Of a DNA stretch of 64,000 nt, positions 1 through 8,940 are shown piece after piece (within the stretch, counting starts at the first letter, position 1; each line of letters starts with the position of its first letter). The DNA comes from Alphaproteobacteria bacterium (lineage in GTDB: Bacteria; Pseudomonadota; Alphaproteobacteria; RF32; CAG-239). A model generated the notes under the pieces. It did no database searches and had not been told where the DNA came from. It saw only the letters and a program-made list of their open reading frames with translations. The stretch lies in NCBI GenBank assembly GCA_900769705.1, contig CAAGHP010000016.1, forward strand, positions 1 through 64,000. Reading direction: 5' to 3'. The translations under genes were made by a program, and so were the position numbers.

Positions 1-3000
1 GCGATTGCCAAAGTCATGCATATAGGAGCCCAGGGCTTGAGCGAAAGTGGCTTTGCGGGTGGAATCATCGTCATAATCCGAATTAAAGCGGGTGAGGGCA
101 ACGCCCAAACCAAAGCGTTGGCGGTTGTTTAGCTTGGTGTCCGCCAAAAAATATGAGCTGTTGGCTGTGTTTTCATAGCCGGTCACACGTCCTTTAGAAG
201 AGCGGTCTTGGCCCAGATAGTCATAGCCGACCATCATGCGCTCGTTGGTCAAATCCTGCGCAAACATGGTGTCGGTCACGAGGTTGGAGAGGCTGCGGAA
301 CACATTCATATTTTCTTGGGCAAAGTTTGGCAGCAGACTGAAACCAAGTTGTTGATTCAGCGAACTATTCAGTCTGGCGGAAGTGGTTTGCAATTTTAGT
401 GAATTAAACAGCTGTTCATTGCGTTTGGCCTCATAGTTGCGCTGCAGATAGGCGGCGAGGGACTTGTCGTCGACAACTTCGTCAAAATCTTTCATTGTCA
501 ACACGATGTCGTTGTTTTTTAGAGCAGCGTCAAACAAAGCCGAGCCGGAATTTAGCTTGACTTCATCGGTTTTGCCGGAAAAGGCGTTTTTGTTTGAATA
601 GGTCTTGTCGAACCCGCCGGAAGTGATGCCGGCATCGGCGGTGATGTCGCCTTTAATTTCCGGAGCGGTAATTTTTCCGTCTTTCCCCAAAACAAACTTT
701 CCGCCGCCCAACGCCGCCGTGTCAAATGCCGAAGAGGTTTTTATTTCTCCTGAGCTTGTTATAGATGAAGTTTCATCGATATAAATAAAGCGTCCGTCCG
801 CAGCATTTTGGGTGTATTTTTCGCCATTTATGCTAATAGTGCCGCTGTTATAAACATGGGAGTATTCTGTGGCGTAAATTCCGTATGACTTATCTTTTAC
901 TGCGCCGGTAATGGTAATGTTTCCGCTATTTTCAATAATACTGTTGCGGCCATAGATGCCGTAAACCGTGCTGCTGTTGCCGGCAATGGTAATGTTGCCG
1001 GCGTTAGAGACGGAAATGTGATTTTTATCTTTTTCGCAGCTGTCGCAGTCATCCGCATAGCTGAAATTATAGTCTGCATAGATACCGTAAAGAGTGGTAT
1101 TTGTAGAACCGTTAGAGGCGGTAATTTTGATGTCTTTATTGTTGATGAGGCTGATATTTTCGTAACGGTCAAAATTGTCTTTGTTAGGAACGTTTGTTGT
1201 TGCAAACATTCCATAGGCCGTGACATTTTGGGAATAAGGAATGTCTATGTTGATAAGCCCGTTGTTCAGAACCGTTGATGAGTGAGCATAGTGATATACT
1301 CTGGCGCCATATAATACAGCATCGGCTTTACCGGCGGTATTGATGTCTATGGTTCCAGAGTTTGTTAAGGTGGCTTTATCACCACTTTCTGATGCGTGAG
1401 CGTATCCATTGATTACAGTTCCTGTTTCCATAGCTTGTAGATAAATATAGCCTAAATTATTGACAATACCACCTTTGGTGTTTTCGATAGCGCTGGTACC
1501 ATAGTAGTTATATTTTTTAACTTCACCATAGATGACACCGTAATTTGTGAAGTTTCCATTACTAACACCAACCAAAGGGTATCCATCTGTTTTTCTGTAC
1601 ACATAACCTTTGTCTTTTTGGTCTTTAGATGTGGCAATAGAATTGGAATAACCGTTGGTTATGTTATTGCTTACAACATTAAGTGTCCCTTCCATAGTGG
1701 CTTGGGCAGCGTTGTTTACGTTATACATATTTCCGATAACTGTTCCATAATTATAGGAATCATTTTTGGAAGATGCATTATACATAGCATAAGTGCTTAC
1801 AAAGTCGCTATCGACCTCTTTTACCGTAATTGTACCATAATTTATTACCTTATAACCATCGACCGAATTAAACATACCGGCTAGTACATCACGCTGGTTT
1901 AGATTTGGCTTTGCTTCAAATACAAGTTCTATTTTACCTTTGTTAATCAAATTACCAGAGGTAAGGTTTGCCATACCATAAGTTTTAGAACCTAAGCTGC
2001 TTAATTCATCAGGATTGCGCCAATCTCTGTATATTGTAATGTTACCGTCTTCGCCGTTTATGGCTTCAACTCCCATCGCCAGCATTCCATAAACTGTTCC
2101 TGAGCCGGTTGCGGTAATATTTATAGTGCCGTAGTTGGATACTTTATCGTCATCACGGTAAATGCCAAAAGTGCCATAAAGTTTTTCGTTATCAATTTCT
2201 TCTGGTTGTTTGGCTTTACTGGTTATGGTTATCGTGGAATTAGCGTAGTTGTTGCCGTTGTAAACGCCAACAACACTTTTGTCGCTGTTATTGGTGATTT
2301 TTATGGTGCCGACACCCAAACTAGGCGAACCGTTGTGCCCAGAAAGAATACCAACAGCTTCAAAAGGAAAATCACTCGGCAAATCTTCTTGAGAGAAGGA
2401 TTCCGCATTTTCCGGAACATTGATGGTTATATAGCCGTAACCGCCGTTGGAACCATTGAAGCAATAGCCGTTGTTTTTGTATTTGCTGTCGGACGAGCCA
2501 CACGACATGCCGCGGCCAAGACCGTTGATAGTTATATAGCCTTTGGCTCCATTGTCGGCGTTGGAAAGTATGCCGTCATGAAAGCCGTCCAGCCCTTCGC
2601 CGCCGATAATGCCGTTGCCGTTTCCGTTGATGGTTATATAACCGGTAGCGCCTTCGCCGTAAGCATTATAAGCGCTGCCAAGCCATGTGCGTTTGCCGTA
2701 TAAATCAATACCATTGCCATAGCTGATACCGCTGCTGGTAATGGTTATGTTGCCGACAGAATTGTTGCCGTAGGCGTTGGCAAGCAAGTGGCCTTGTACC
2801 GCATACATGCCGACGCCGACAGCTGCAGAACCGAAGTCTTCTTCATTATTATTTATAGTTATGGTTATATTGCCTTTACCGCCGTTGAAGGCGTTTATAA
2901 TTGTAGCGGGATAGCCGTTTTGTGGGTCTGAATACCATAATTCCATACCGTGAATATCACTGTATTCTTGATATATAGAGCCTCTGTTTACGGTTATATT

Positions 3001-5091
3001 TATATCTCCGGTTGTTGTTCCGTTTTCTTGGGTGTTGTAGGCGTTATAGACACCGTGGCTTCCGCTTATTCCAATAGCACCAAGCCGTTGACTGTTTTCA
3101 AAATTAGGCTTTACGGAAATGTTGATAGAGCCATTGCCATTGTCCATAGCGTTGTAGGCTATAGCGGGGCTGCTGATGCCAATAGCTTGCCCAATCCAAT
3201 CTTTGACAGTTATTACGCCTTTATGTTTGTAGGCATTTACGGCAGCAGGACTACTCTGAGCAGCGACTACTGAATTTTTAATTCTTTCAACAGCCTTCAG
3301 AGCAATTATGTTACCATACATATTGTTGTTTTCATCACCGGTTACAGTTATTGAGGCATCTTTAGTATAGGCATTGAATATGTTTACATTTTCCCATCCG
3401 CCATAGTTTGTAAATCCATATTGATATAAATTCCCCTCAATGGTAACAATATTTTTTTTGTCGATTACTAAATCAGAATCATTTACTTTTGGACTATTAA
3501 AAAAATTATTATCGCTTTCAGTCATTTCAACGCATTCATCGCCGACTCTGCGAAATCCGAACAAGCATTCAATAAATTTATAGTGCTTGCCGGAGGTATC
3601 TACACACGAAACACAATGCGAGCCGTTAGGACATTCGCTAAGCGGAAAATCTGTGGTGTTACAGGTAACAGTCTCTTCTCCGCCGGAGCTGCCGCCTTTG
3701 GTGCAGGATTTGCCGTCTGAAGCAAGGGTGTAGTTTGGTTTGCAAGAAGTGATTTTGTAGCGAGTGGTGGTGCCGTCAATGCAAAACGTGTAGTTGGCAG
3801 AGGTGTCGTCCGGTTTGGTAGTGAGCGGGTAGTTGGCTGCGTTGCAGGTTTCGGTGTCGCCGCCGGAGCTGTTCTGGACACAGGATTTGCCGTCTGCCGC
3901 AAGAGTGTAGTTTGGCTTGCAGGAGACAATTTTATAGCGGGTGGTGGTGCCGTCATAGCAAGATGAAATATTGGCGTTGGTTGGAATGCTGGTCAGCGGA
4001 AAGTTGGCTGACGTGCAGTTGGCGTCAGTGTCGCGAATGCAGGATTTTTGGTCGGAGCTCAGACTGTAGCCAGCATCGCACATTGAGCAAATTTTGGTGG
4101 TGTAGTCATATTTTACGCAATGCGAAGGCTTATCGGACCGGCAGACGCCGTCAACAGCGGTATAGCCGCTGCGGCATCTTAGGCAGATGTTGTTTTTGGT
4201 GTCAAAATCAGCACAGTGATTGGCGTTGGGGTGGTTGACATAGTTGCAGCGGGTACAGCCGCCGCAGCTGTTGCGGGCAGTGCAGGCTTTGTTTTCACCG
4301 CAGCCGATGTCGGTATAGCAGCCGGAAGCGCATTTATTAGTGGCGCAAATCGATTTTTTGGTGCAGCTCTCGCAGCCGCCGCATTCATTTTTGGCCGCAC
4401 ATTCATAGCCGGCTTGGCAAACCAAATTTGTATAGCAGCCGGCGTTGCATTTGTTGGCGACCGAGGTGCATTCGGATTTTACGGCACAACTTTCGCAGCC
4501 GCCGCAGGTGTTGCTGGAAGAGCAAACTTGTCCGGCAGGGCAGGTAAGGTTATTAAAGCAGCCTTCGCCGCATGGGTTATCTTCGCAAGTCGGAGCTATC
4601 GGCGTGCTGTCGTCAGAATGACCGCCGCCCGAACCGCCGCCGGAAGCTGCCAAGGCAATCACGCCGGCAGCCACGCCTCCGCCAATCAGCACGGCAGTGC
4701 CTGTTTTGCTCCATTGGCTTTTGGAACGTTGTACGGCATATTCCGGGTCATTTTGTTCAAAAAATGCGTCTTTTTGTTCATCGGAAATTTTTTTGAGACA
4801 GGATGGTTCAATATCGGCGCCGGCTTGTTTCAAAGTACGGTAGGCAATGGCATCTTGGCTGCGGATTGCCACACATATTGCCGTGTCGCCGTTTTGGTTG
4901 GTCGATTCCAAGCTGAGCCCGCGGTAAATCATACTCTGCAGACCTTGCAGATTACCGGCGGAAGCAGTGTTATAAAAATTTTGGAACGACTGCGGAGCAA
5001 GGTTATAAGCTTGCGCTGTCTGCGCTGTTGCGCCCGCAAATATTATAGACATCAAAATTACAGCTGCTGCTTTTTTAATACCGAATCGCAT
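1..5091 (-). CDS. Large autotransporter adhesin, 3' end outside window
   Basis: One uninterrupted minus-strand frame runs from an ATG at 5091 to the window edge (1697 codons, no stop), so the C-terminus is missing. In order: a signal peptide (residues 1-28, ending AQTAQA); an ankyrin-like segment (about 40-95, with NGDTAICVAI and LKQAGADIE); a hydrophobic Gly/Ala stretch (about 130-150) followed by a Gly/Ser linker; a Cys-rich region with CxxGC and CGGCESC units (about 170-515); a long passenger of short repeats of the type GxITIxxxG and NxGTIxI (about 515-1550), typical of beta-helices; and, from about 1600, the start of an autotransporter beta-barrel (MMVGYDYLG, RFGLGVALTRF). The expected role is surface adhesion or contact. 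The start is preceded by GGCGGG. Family membership is confident; the ligand is unknown. The internal hydrophobic segment and ankyrin-like domain are unusual for a classical type V passenger. Confidence 0.88.
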   Translation of the reverse strand, partial: MRFGIKKAAAVILMSIIFAGATAQTAQAYNLAPQSFQNFYNTASAGNLQGLQSMIYRGLSLESTNQNGDTAICVAIRSQDAIAYRTLKQAGADIEPSCLKKISDEQKDAFFEQNDPEYAVQRSKSQWSKTGTAVLIGGGVAAGVIALAASGGGSGGGHSDDSTPIAPTCEDNPCGEGCFNNLTCPAGQVCSSSNTCGGCESCAVKSECTSVANKCNAGCYTNLVCQAGYECAAKNECGGCESCTKKSICATNKCASGCYTDIGCGENKACTARNSCGGCTRCNYVNHPNANHCADFDTKNNICLRCRSGYTAVDGVCRSDKPSHCVKYDYTTKICSMCDAGYSLSSDQKSCIRDTDANCTSANFPLTSIPTNANISSCYDGTTTRYKIVSCKPNYTLAADGKSCVQNSSGGDTETCNAANYPLTTKPDDTSANYTFCIDGTTTRYKITSCKPNYTLASDGKSCTKGGSSGGEETVTCNTTDFPLSECPNGSHCVSCVDTSGKHYKFIECLFGFRRVGDECVEMTESDNNFFNSPKVNDSDLVIDKKNIVTIEGNLYQYGFTNYGGWENVNIFNAYTKDASITVTGDENNNMYGNIIALKAVERIKNSVVAAQSSPAAVNAYKHKGVITVKDWIGQAIGISSPAIAYNAMDNGNGSINISVKPNFENSQRLGAIGISGSHGVYNAYNTQENGTTTGDINITVNRGSIYQEYSDIHGMELWYSDPQNGYPATIINAFNGGKGNITITINNNEEDFGSAAVGVGMYAVQGHLLANAYGNNSVGNITITSSGISYGNGIDLYGKRTWLGSAYNAYGEGATGYITINGNGNGIIGGEGLDGFHDGILSNADNGAKGYITINGLGRGMSCGSSDSKYKNNGYCFNGSNGGYGYITINVPENAESFSQEDLPSDFPFEAVGILSGHNGSPSLGVGTIKITNNSDKSVVGVYNGNNYANSTITITSKAKQPEEIDNEKLYGTFGIYRDDDKVSNYGTINITATGSGTVYGMLAMGVEAINGEDGNITIYRDWRNPDELSSLGSKTYGMANLTSGNLINKGKIELVFEAKPNLNQRDVLAGMFNSVDGYKVINYGTITVKEVDSDFVSTYAMYNASSKNDSYNYGTVIGNMYNVNNAAQATMEGTLNVVSNNITNGYSNSIATSKDQKDKGYVYRKTDGYPLVGVSNGNFTNYGVIYGEVKKYNYYGTSAIENTKGGIVNNLGYIYLQAMETGTVINGYAHASESGDKATLTNSGTIDINTAGKADAVLYGARVYHYAHSSTVLNNGLINIDIPYSQNVTAYGMFATTNVPNKDNFDRYENISLINNKDIKITASNGSTNTTLYGIYADYNFSYADDCDSCEKDKNHISVSNAGNITIAGNSSTVYGIYGRNSIIENSGNITITGAVKDKSYGIYATEYSHVYNSGTISINGEKYTQNAADGRFIYIDETSSITSSGEIKTSSAFDTAALGGGKFVLGKDGKITAPEIKGDITADAGITSGGFDKTYSNKNAFSGKTDEVKLNSGSALFDAALKNNDIVLTMKDFDEVVDDKSLAAYLQRNYEAKRNEQLFNSLKLQTTSARLNSSLNQQLGFSLLPNFAQENMNVFRSLSNLVTDTMFAQDLTNERMMVGYDYLGQDRSSKGRVTGYENTANSSYFLADTKLNNRQRFGLGVALTRFNSDYDDDSTRKATFAQALGSYMHDFGNR

Positions 5092-5230
5092 TTTTCCCGC
5101 CTTTTTAAAGTAATAATTTGAAAGTATTTTTAACTATTTTATCGGGTTTAGCAAAGACTTTTTTCCACTTATGGACAGGTTTGTTGGAGGTAATAACGAT
5201 TAAAATCAAAAGATTAAATTTGACAAGACA

Positions 5231-5335
5231 ACAATATTATTGAAGCGGATGTATCATTAAGAAATCTATGCGAATGAACTGACGCTAAAAGCAAATGATG
5301 ACAGCAGAGATGACAAAAGACAAGTGTTAGAAAGT
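5231..5335 (+). repeat. Decayed copy of prepilin-associated palindromic repeat
   Basis: This part of the 330-base gap between the autotransporter and aaxB is closely similar to the repeat inside the prepilin gene at 44.99-45.07 kb. Shared blocks include ATTATTGAAGCGGATGTA, GCGAATGA-CTGACGCT and AAAGCAAA-GATGA. The intervening sequence has drifted and no open frame is kept, so it is a non-coding relic. The rest of the gap (5092-5230 and 5336-5421) is AT-rich; I see no clear promoter there apart from an isolated TTGACA at 5220. Confidence 0.7.
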
Positions 5336-5421
5336 TCTATTGAAACGGCGGAGGTTGAAATTATCTCAATAAACGAACTGAAATATTTGTTACAAAATTT
5401 TTTTTACAAGGAGATGATATT

Positions 5422-6003
5422 ATGACATACGGAGTTCGCTTTCCAACTTTGGCTTTTATTACCGGCGGTACCGGTCAGGCTAATGAGGGTATTCCGCCTC
5501 AACCGTTTGAAACTTTTTGCTATGATTCAGCTTTGATGGAAGCTAAAATAGAAAACTTTAACGTGGTGCCATATACCTCTGTTTTGCCGAAAGAAGTGTA
5601 TGGTAATATCGTGCCGGTCGACAAGGTAGTCGGGCAGTTTAAGCATGGTGCTGTGTTGGAGGTTATTATGGCCGGACATGGTGCCAGCCGTGATGAACAT
5701 AAGGCGATTGCCACCGGTGTGGGTATTTGCTGGGGTAAAGATGATAAAGGCCAGCTGATTGGCGGATGGGCGGCCGAATATGTGGAATTTTTTGATACGC
5801 ATATTGATGATGATATTGCTCGCGGACATGCCGAAATGTGGCTGAATAAATCGCTTAATCATGAATTGGAATTGCGTGGCGTGGCAAAACACAGCGAGTT
5901 TCAGCTCTATCATAACTATTTGAATATTACTGAACAATTCGGTTATTGTCTGACCTGCTTGGGCTTTTTGAACTTTGAAAATGCCGAACCGGCAAAAATT
6001 TAG
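5422..6003 (+). CDS. aaxB: Pyruvoyl-dependent arginine decarboxylase
   Basis: The 193-residue protein matches the chlamydial arginine decarboxylase AaxB in length and in many motifs (FETFCYDSAL, KIENFN, PYTSVLPKE, FKHGAVLEVIMAG, GGWAAEYVEFF, LGFLNFENAEPAK). The family is made as a proenzyme that cleaves itself before a serine, which becomes the pyruvoyl cofactor. Here the expected site is Thr52-Ser53 in PYTSVLP. The enzyme converts arginine to agmatine and CO2, consuming a cytoplasmic proton. It starts at ATG 5422 behind a strong AAGGAGATG ribosome-binding site. The antiporter gene follows 73 bases downstream of the stop, giving a two-gene arginine acid-resistance or arginine-consuming module. 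No AaxA-type porin is in the window. Confidence 0.93.
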   Translation: MTYGVRFPTLAFITGGTGQANEGIPPQPFETFCYDSALMEAKIENFNVVPYTSVLPKEVYGNIVPVDKVVGQFKHGAVLEVIMAGHGASRDEHKAIATGVGICWGKDDKGQLIGGWAAEYVEFFDTHIDDDIARGHAEMWLNKSLNHELELRGVAKHSEFQLYHNYLNITEQFGYCLTCLGFLNFENAEPAKI

Positions 6004-6019
6004 ATTGTTTATAGAACAT

Positions 6020-6046
6020 GGCGGCTGATGTTTTTTTGGAGCCGCC
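6020..6046 (+). terminator. Hairpin between aaxB and aaxC
   Basis: GGCGGCT and AGCCGCC form a perfect 7-bp stem around a T-rich loop, followed by GTGTCTTTTA. It lies between the two genes and could attenuate read-through or protect the aaxB transcript. The T-run is short, so it is at best a weak terminator. Confidence 0.45.
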
Positions 6047-6076
6047 GTGTCTTTTATTTGGAAAAGGAAAATCATT

Positions 6077-7561
6077 ATGGCTGATAAAAAGAAAATATCG
6101 GCTGATAACGCGGCGGCGCAAAGCTCCGGCCCAGGGTTGGGCGTGTGGGCGCTCGCCGCTATTGTTGTCAGCTCTATGATTGGCGGCGGTATCTATAGCC
6201 TGCCGCAAAATATGGCTGCCGGCGCCTCGGCCGGCGCGGTGCTCTTAGCGTGGGTAATTACAGGTATCGGCGTTTATTTTATTGCCAATACTTTCCGTAT
6301 TTTGTCCGCCGCCAAGCCGGATTTGAAGGCCGGTATATATATGTATAGCCGCGCCGGATTTGGTTCATATGTCGGCTTTACTATCGGGTGGTCGTATTGG
6401 CTGTGTCAAATCTGCGGAAATGTCGGTTATGCCGTAATCACAATGGATGCGCTCAACTATTTCTTTCCGCCGTTTTTTGCCGGTGGGAACAATCTGGCGT
6501 CTATTGTCGGAGGCTCTGTCTTAATTTGGGGATTTAACTATTTGGTTTTGCGTGGTATTAAACAAGCCACAGTTATAAATTTAATCGGTACGGTGGCTAA
6601 AATAGTGCCGCTGATTTTGTTTATTATCATTGCCGCGTTTATGTTCCATATTGATAAATTTGAATTCGATTTTTGGGGCGAAAATGCTTCTACCGCCGCT
6701 AAATTGGGCGGACTTTCAGAACAGATTAAAAGCACTATGCTGGTTACTTTGTGGGCGTTTATTGGCATTGAAGGCGCGGTTGTGATGTCTAAGCACGCCA
6801 AGTCGCCAAAAACAGTGGGACGCGCTACTGTTTTGGGCTTTATCGGTTGTTTGGCGATTTATGTGTTGCTTTCAATGCTGCCGTTCGGCTTGATGAGCCA
6901 AGAGCAGCTTGCTGCTGTGCCAAATCCTTCTACCGCCGGCATTTTGGAAGCATTGGTCGGTAAATGGGGGGCTTGGTTGATGAACATCGGTTTGCTGGTT
7001 TCGGTTTTAACCAGCTGGCTGGCTTGGACAGTGGTTACGGCGCAAATTCCGCAGGCCGCAGCCGAAAACGGAACGTTTCCGAAGCAGTTTGCCAAAGAAA
7101 ATGAAAATTCGACTCCATCTGTTTCTTTGTGGATTACCAGCGCTTTGATGCAGATTTTTATGCTGCTGGTTTATTTTTCGGGCAATGCTTGGAACACTAT
7201 GCTGAGTATTACAAGCGTTATGGTGTTACCGGCTTATTTTTCAAGCTGCGCTTATTTGTGGAAAATCTGCGAAGATCACGAATATCCGATGAATTTTTAT
7301 ATTAAACGTTCTACAGCTTTGTTTTCAGGTATTATCGGCTCGGTTTATTCGGTGTGGCTGATTTATGCCGCCGGTTTGAACTATTTGCTGATGGCTGTGA
7401 TTTTTATGGCTGTGGGCATTCCGGTTTATATATGGGCTAAAAAACAGCATGAGCCTAAAGTGCCGGCATTCAGTGTGGGCGAGGGAGTTGTGGCCGCTTT
7501 TGTGGTGGTAATAGCTTTGTTTGCCATCTATGCTATGGCCAGCGGAATTGTTAAAGTCTGA
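6077..7561 (+). CDS. aaxC: Arginine/agmatine antiporter (APC family)
   Basis: This roughly 12-helix transporter of 494 residues belongs to the basic amino acid/polyamine antiporter group of the APC superfamily. The N-terminal GxG motif VVSSMIGGGIYSLPQNM, and GWSYWLCQICGNVGYAV followed by NYFFPPF, resemble chlamydial AaxC. It is expected to exchange external arginine for internal agmatine, completing the proton-consuming cycle with the decarboxylase upstream. I prefer the ATG at 6077 (AAAAGGAAA just upstream) to an in-frame GTG at 6047, because that GTG lies at the foot of the intergenic hairpin. A good terminator follows the stop. Substrate assignment rests mainly on the neighbour. Confidence 0.9.
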   Translation: MADKKKISADNAAAQSSGPGLGVWALAAIVVSSMIGGGIYSLPQNMAAGASAGAVLLAWVITGIGVYFIANTFRILSAAKPDLKAGIYMYSRAGFGSYVGFTIGWSYWLCQICGNVGYAVITMDALNYFFPPFFAGGNNLASIVGGSVLIWGFNYLVLRGIKQATVINLIGTVAKIVPLILFIIIAAFMFHIDKFEFDFWGENASTAAKLGGLSEQIKSTMLVTLWAFIGIEGAVVMSKHAKSPKTVGRATVLGFIGCLAIYVLLSMLPFGLMSQEQLAAVPNPSTAGILEALVGKWGAWLMNIGLLVSVLTSWLAWTVVTAQIPQAAAENGTFPKQFAKENENSTPSVSLWITSALMQIFMLLVYFSGNAWNTMLSITSVMVLPAYFSSCAYLWKICEDHEYPMNFYIKRSTALFSGIIGSVYSVWLIYAAGLNYLLMAVIFMAVGIPVYIWAKKQHEPKVPAFSVGEGVVAAFVVVIALFAIYAMASGIVKV

Positions 7562-7584
7562 GGTTTGTTTGGACTGCCGTTATA

Positions 7585-7613
7585 AGAGTTCGGTTAAAAT
7601 CCGGACTCTTTTT
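7585..7613 (+). terminator. Terminator of aaxBC
   Basis: AGAGTTCGG and CCGGACTCT pair (one G-T wobble) around TTAAAAT and are followed by a T-run. It lies 24 bases after the aaxC stop. Confidence 0.85.
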
Positions 7614-7757
7614 GTATATAATACAATATGTAAATTATAACGCTTTTACTATTAAAAAATATAAATATAACTTTTTAATAGAATTTTAAAAATAATATGT
7701 TATTATACATCTTGTTAAAACATAAGTTGAATTTTTAAAACAGATAGAGGTTATATT

Positions 7758-7874
7758 ATGGAAAATTGGAGTTTTGAAATCGGCAATAACTGGTTTATAT
7801 GGAAATTATGCTACTATTTGCTTTGTATGCAAATATTGCACGGATTATATTTGAGCTACGTTAAAGGTATTTGA
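7758..7874 (+). CDS. Possible 38-residue hydrophobic small protein
   Basis: A short frame beginning MENWSFEIGNNWFIW and ending LSYVKGI starts at ATG 7758, seven bases after GATAGAGG, a credible ribosome-binding site. Its middle (about residues 12-34) is aromatic and hydrophobic enough to insert in or associate with a membrane. It stands alone in a 300-base AT-rich gap and ends two bases before the convergent esterase gene. I do not recognise it. Size and composition leave a real chance that it is not a gene. Confidence 0.4.
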   Translation: MENWSFEIGNNWFIWKLCYYLLCMQILHGLYLSYVKGI

Positions 7875-7875
7875 G

Positions 7876-8574
7876 CTATAATTTTTGCGTTGTGTTGTTG
7901 ATAATGGAACAGATTTTTTCAAGTTCAAGCGCCGTTACATGGTGTGTAAGTCCGGCATAAGTAAAAACTTTAGGCTGCATATTGTGGCGTTTGAGCCATT
8001 GCACGGTGGATTTTACGGTTTTATACTGGACTTTTAAGTCGTCAAGCCCGTGGAATAAATACAGTTTTGGACGCGCTGTAATTTTGGTAGCCAAAAGTTT
8101 GCGTCCGGCGGCTAAACCGGATAAGGCAAAAGCGCCGCCGATTGTGTGCGAGCGGGAAATGGAGGTATAAATGGTCAGCATGGCGCCTTGCGAAAAACCG
8201 ATTAAATAAGTATGGCTGTTGTCAATATTGTATTTTTGTTGCAGCTTATCAATAAACGCATTGATGTTTTGGGCGCATAAGTCAATGGAGGCGGCAGCTT
8301 TTTGATATATCTTAAAAATTTGAGTAACACTGGTTTGCGGTTGAGTTCGCAGGCTTTGCGGATCATATTTCAACATACCGAACCACTGGTGCTGACGGGG
8401 ATTTTTATCACATAATTCCGGTGACTGCGGCATAGCAATAATACTATCCGGAAGCAAATGGCAAAGAACTTCAAAATCTGTTTGATGATTGCTGATGCTG
8501 TCATTGTATCCGTGTAAAAAAATAACCAGATTTTTAACTTTTTTTTGTGGCAAATTTATTTGATGCTGGAACAA
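7876..8574 (-). CDS. Alpha/beta-hydrolase, carboxylesterase/phospholipase type
   Basis: The 232-residue protein has the layout of the small esterases related to YpfH and acyl-protein thioesterases (Abhydrolase_2). LVIFLHGYNDS is the oxyanion-hole region, GFSQGAM carries the nucleophile serine, HGLDDLKV the aspartate and GLTHH the histidine. It probably hydrolyses small carboxyl or thioesters in the cytoplasm; the substrate cannot be told. Translation appears to start at a TTG (8574), seven bases after AGGGAGA, since no in-frame ATG lies close by. It is a single-gene unit facing the small orf at 7758. Confidence 0.8.
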   Translation of the reverse strand: MFQHQINLPQKKVKNLVIFLHGYNDSISNHQTDFEVLCHLLPDSIIAMPQSPELCDKNPRQHQWFGMLKYDPQSLRTQPQTSVTQIFKIYQKAAASIDLCAQNINAFIDKLQQKYNIDNSHTYLIGFSQGAMLTIYTSISRSHTIGGAFALSGLAAGRKLLATKITARPKLYLFHGLDDLKVQYKTVKSTVQWLKRHNMQPKVFTYAGLTHHVTALELEKICSIINNTTQKL

Positions 8575-8637
8575 TTTATTCTCCCTTAATAATAGAAGTA
8601 TTATAAAGTGGTGAGTATTAACAAATGTTTATAAAAT

Positions 8638-8673
8638 AAAAAAAATCTGCTGTTTTCTCAGCAGATTTTTTTA
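8638..8673. terminator. Bidirectional terminator
   Basis: AAAAATCTGCTG and CAGCAGATTTTT form a near-perfect hairpin with A- and T-runs on both sides. On the minus strand it ends the 58-residue gene at 8682-8858. It also separates that gene from the esterase. Confidence 0.8.
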
Positions 8674-8681
8674 TAAAGCTC

Positions 8682-8858
8682 TCAAAGAGAATCATCGTTG
8701 CGGCGGTGCTTGTTGGCAGAAGGCTGTTTTTTTGCACCATAAGCCAAAGATTTGCCGCTTTTTATACCTTGTCCCAAAAAATCATAAGGATCATAAAGGT
8801 TGTCTGCACCGTTATTAAAACCCTCAGGTTTTGAAAGATTGTCTTTAGAAAATGTCAT
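8682..8858 (-). CDS. Small hydrophilic orphan protein, 58 residues
   Basis: The frame begins MTFSKDNLSKPEGFNNG and ends HRRNDDSL. It is polar and basic at the C-terminus, with no signal peptide or membrane segment and no recognisable domain. Support for a real gene comes from its surroundings: a TTGACA-17-TATAAA promoter at 8900-8928, a leader with the TATTATTAACTTTTAA motif shared by other orphan genes in this window (8870-8885), and a strong terminator six bases after the stop. There is no Shine-Dalgarno sequence. Function unknown. Confidence 0.68.
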   Translation of the reverse strand: MTFSKDNLSKPEGFNNGADNLYDPYDFLGQGIKSGKSLAYGAKKQPSANKHRRNDDSL

Positions 8859-8899
8859 AACTATAAAAATTAAAAGTTAATAATATGAAATATGCAGCT

Positions 8900-8928
8900 T
8901 TTATACCAAAATTTTTATTTTATGTCAA
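8900..8928 (-). promoter_or_regulatory. Promoter of the 58-residue gene
   Basis: On the minus strand TTGACA and TATAAA are spaced by 17 bases. The predicted transcript starts about 35 bases before the ATG and carries the SD-less TATTATTAA leader. Confidence 0.7.
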
Positions 8929-8940
8929 ATTTATTTAAAC

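Noticed and set aside
4216..5121. Open plus-strand frame of about 300 codons opposite the autotransporter start
   Set aside because: It is the antisense of the signal peptide, ankyrin-like and Cys-rich coding region, Ala/Gly-rich because of codon bias, with no ribosome-binding site. Other plus-strand frames at 2206-2703, 2950-3273 and 3912-4238 are likewise antisense.
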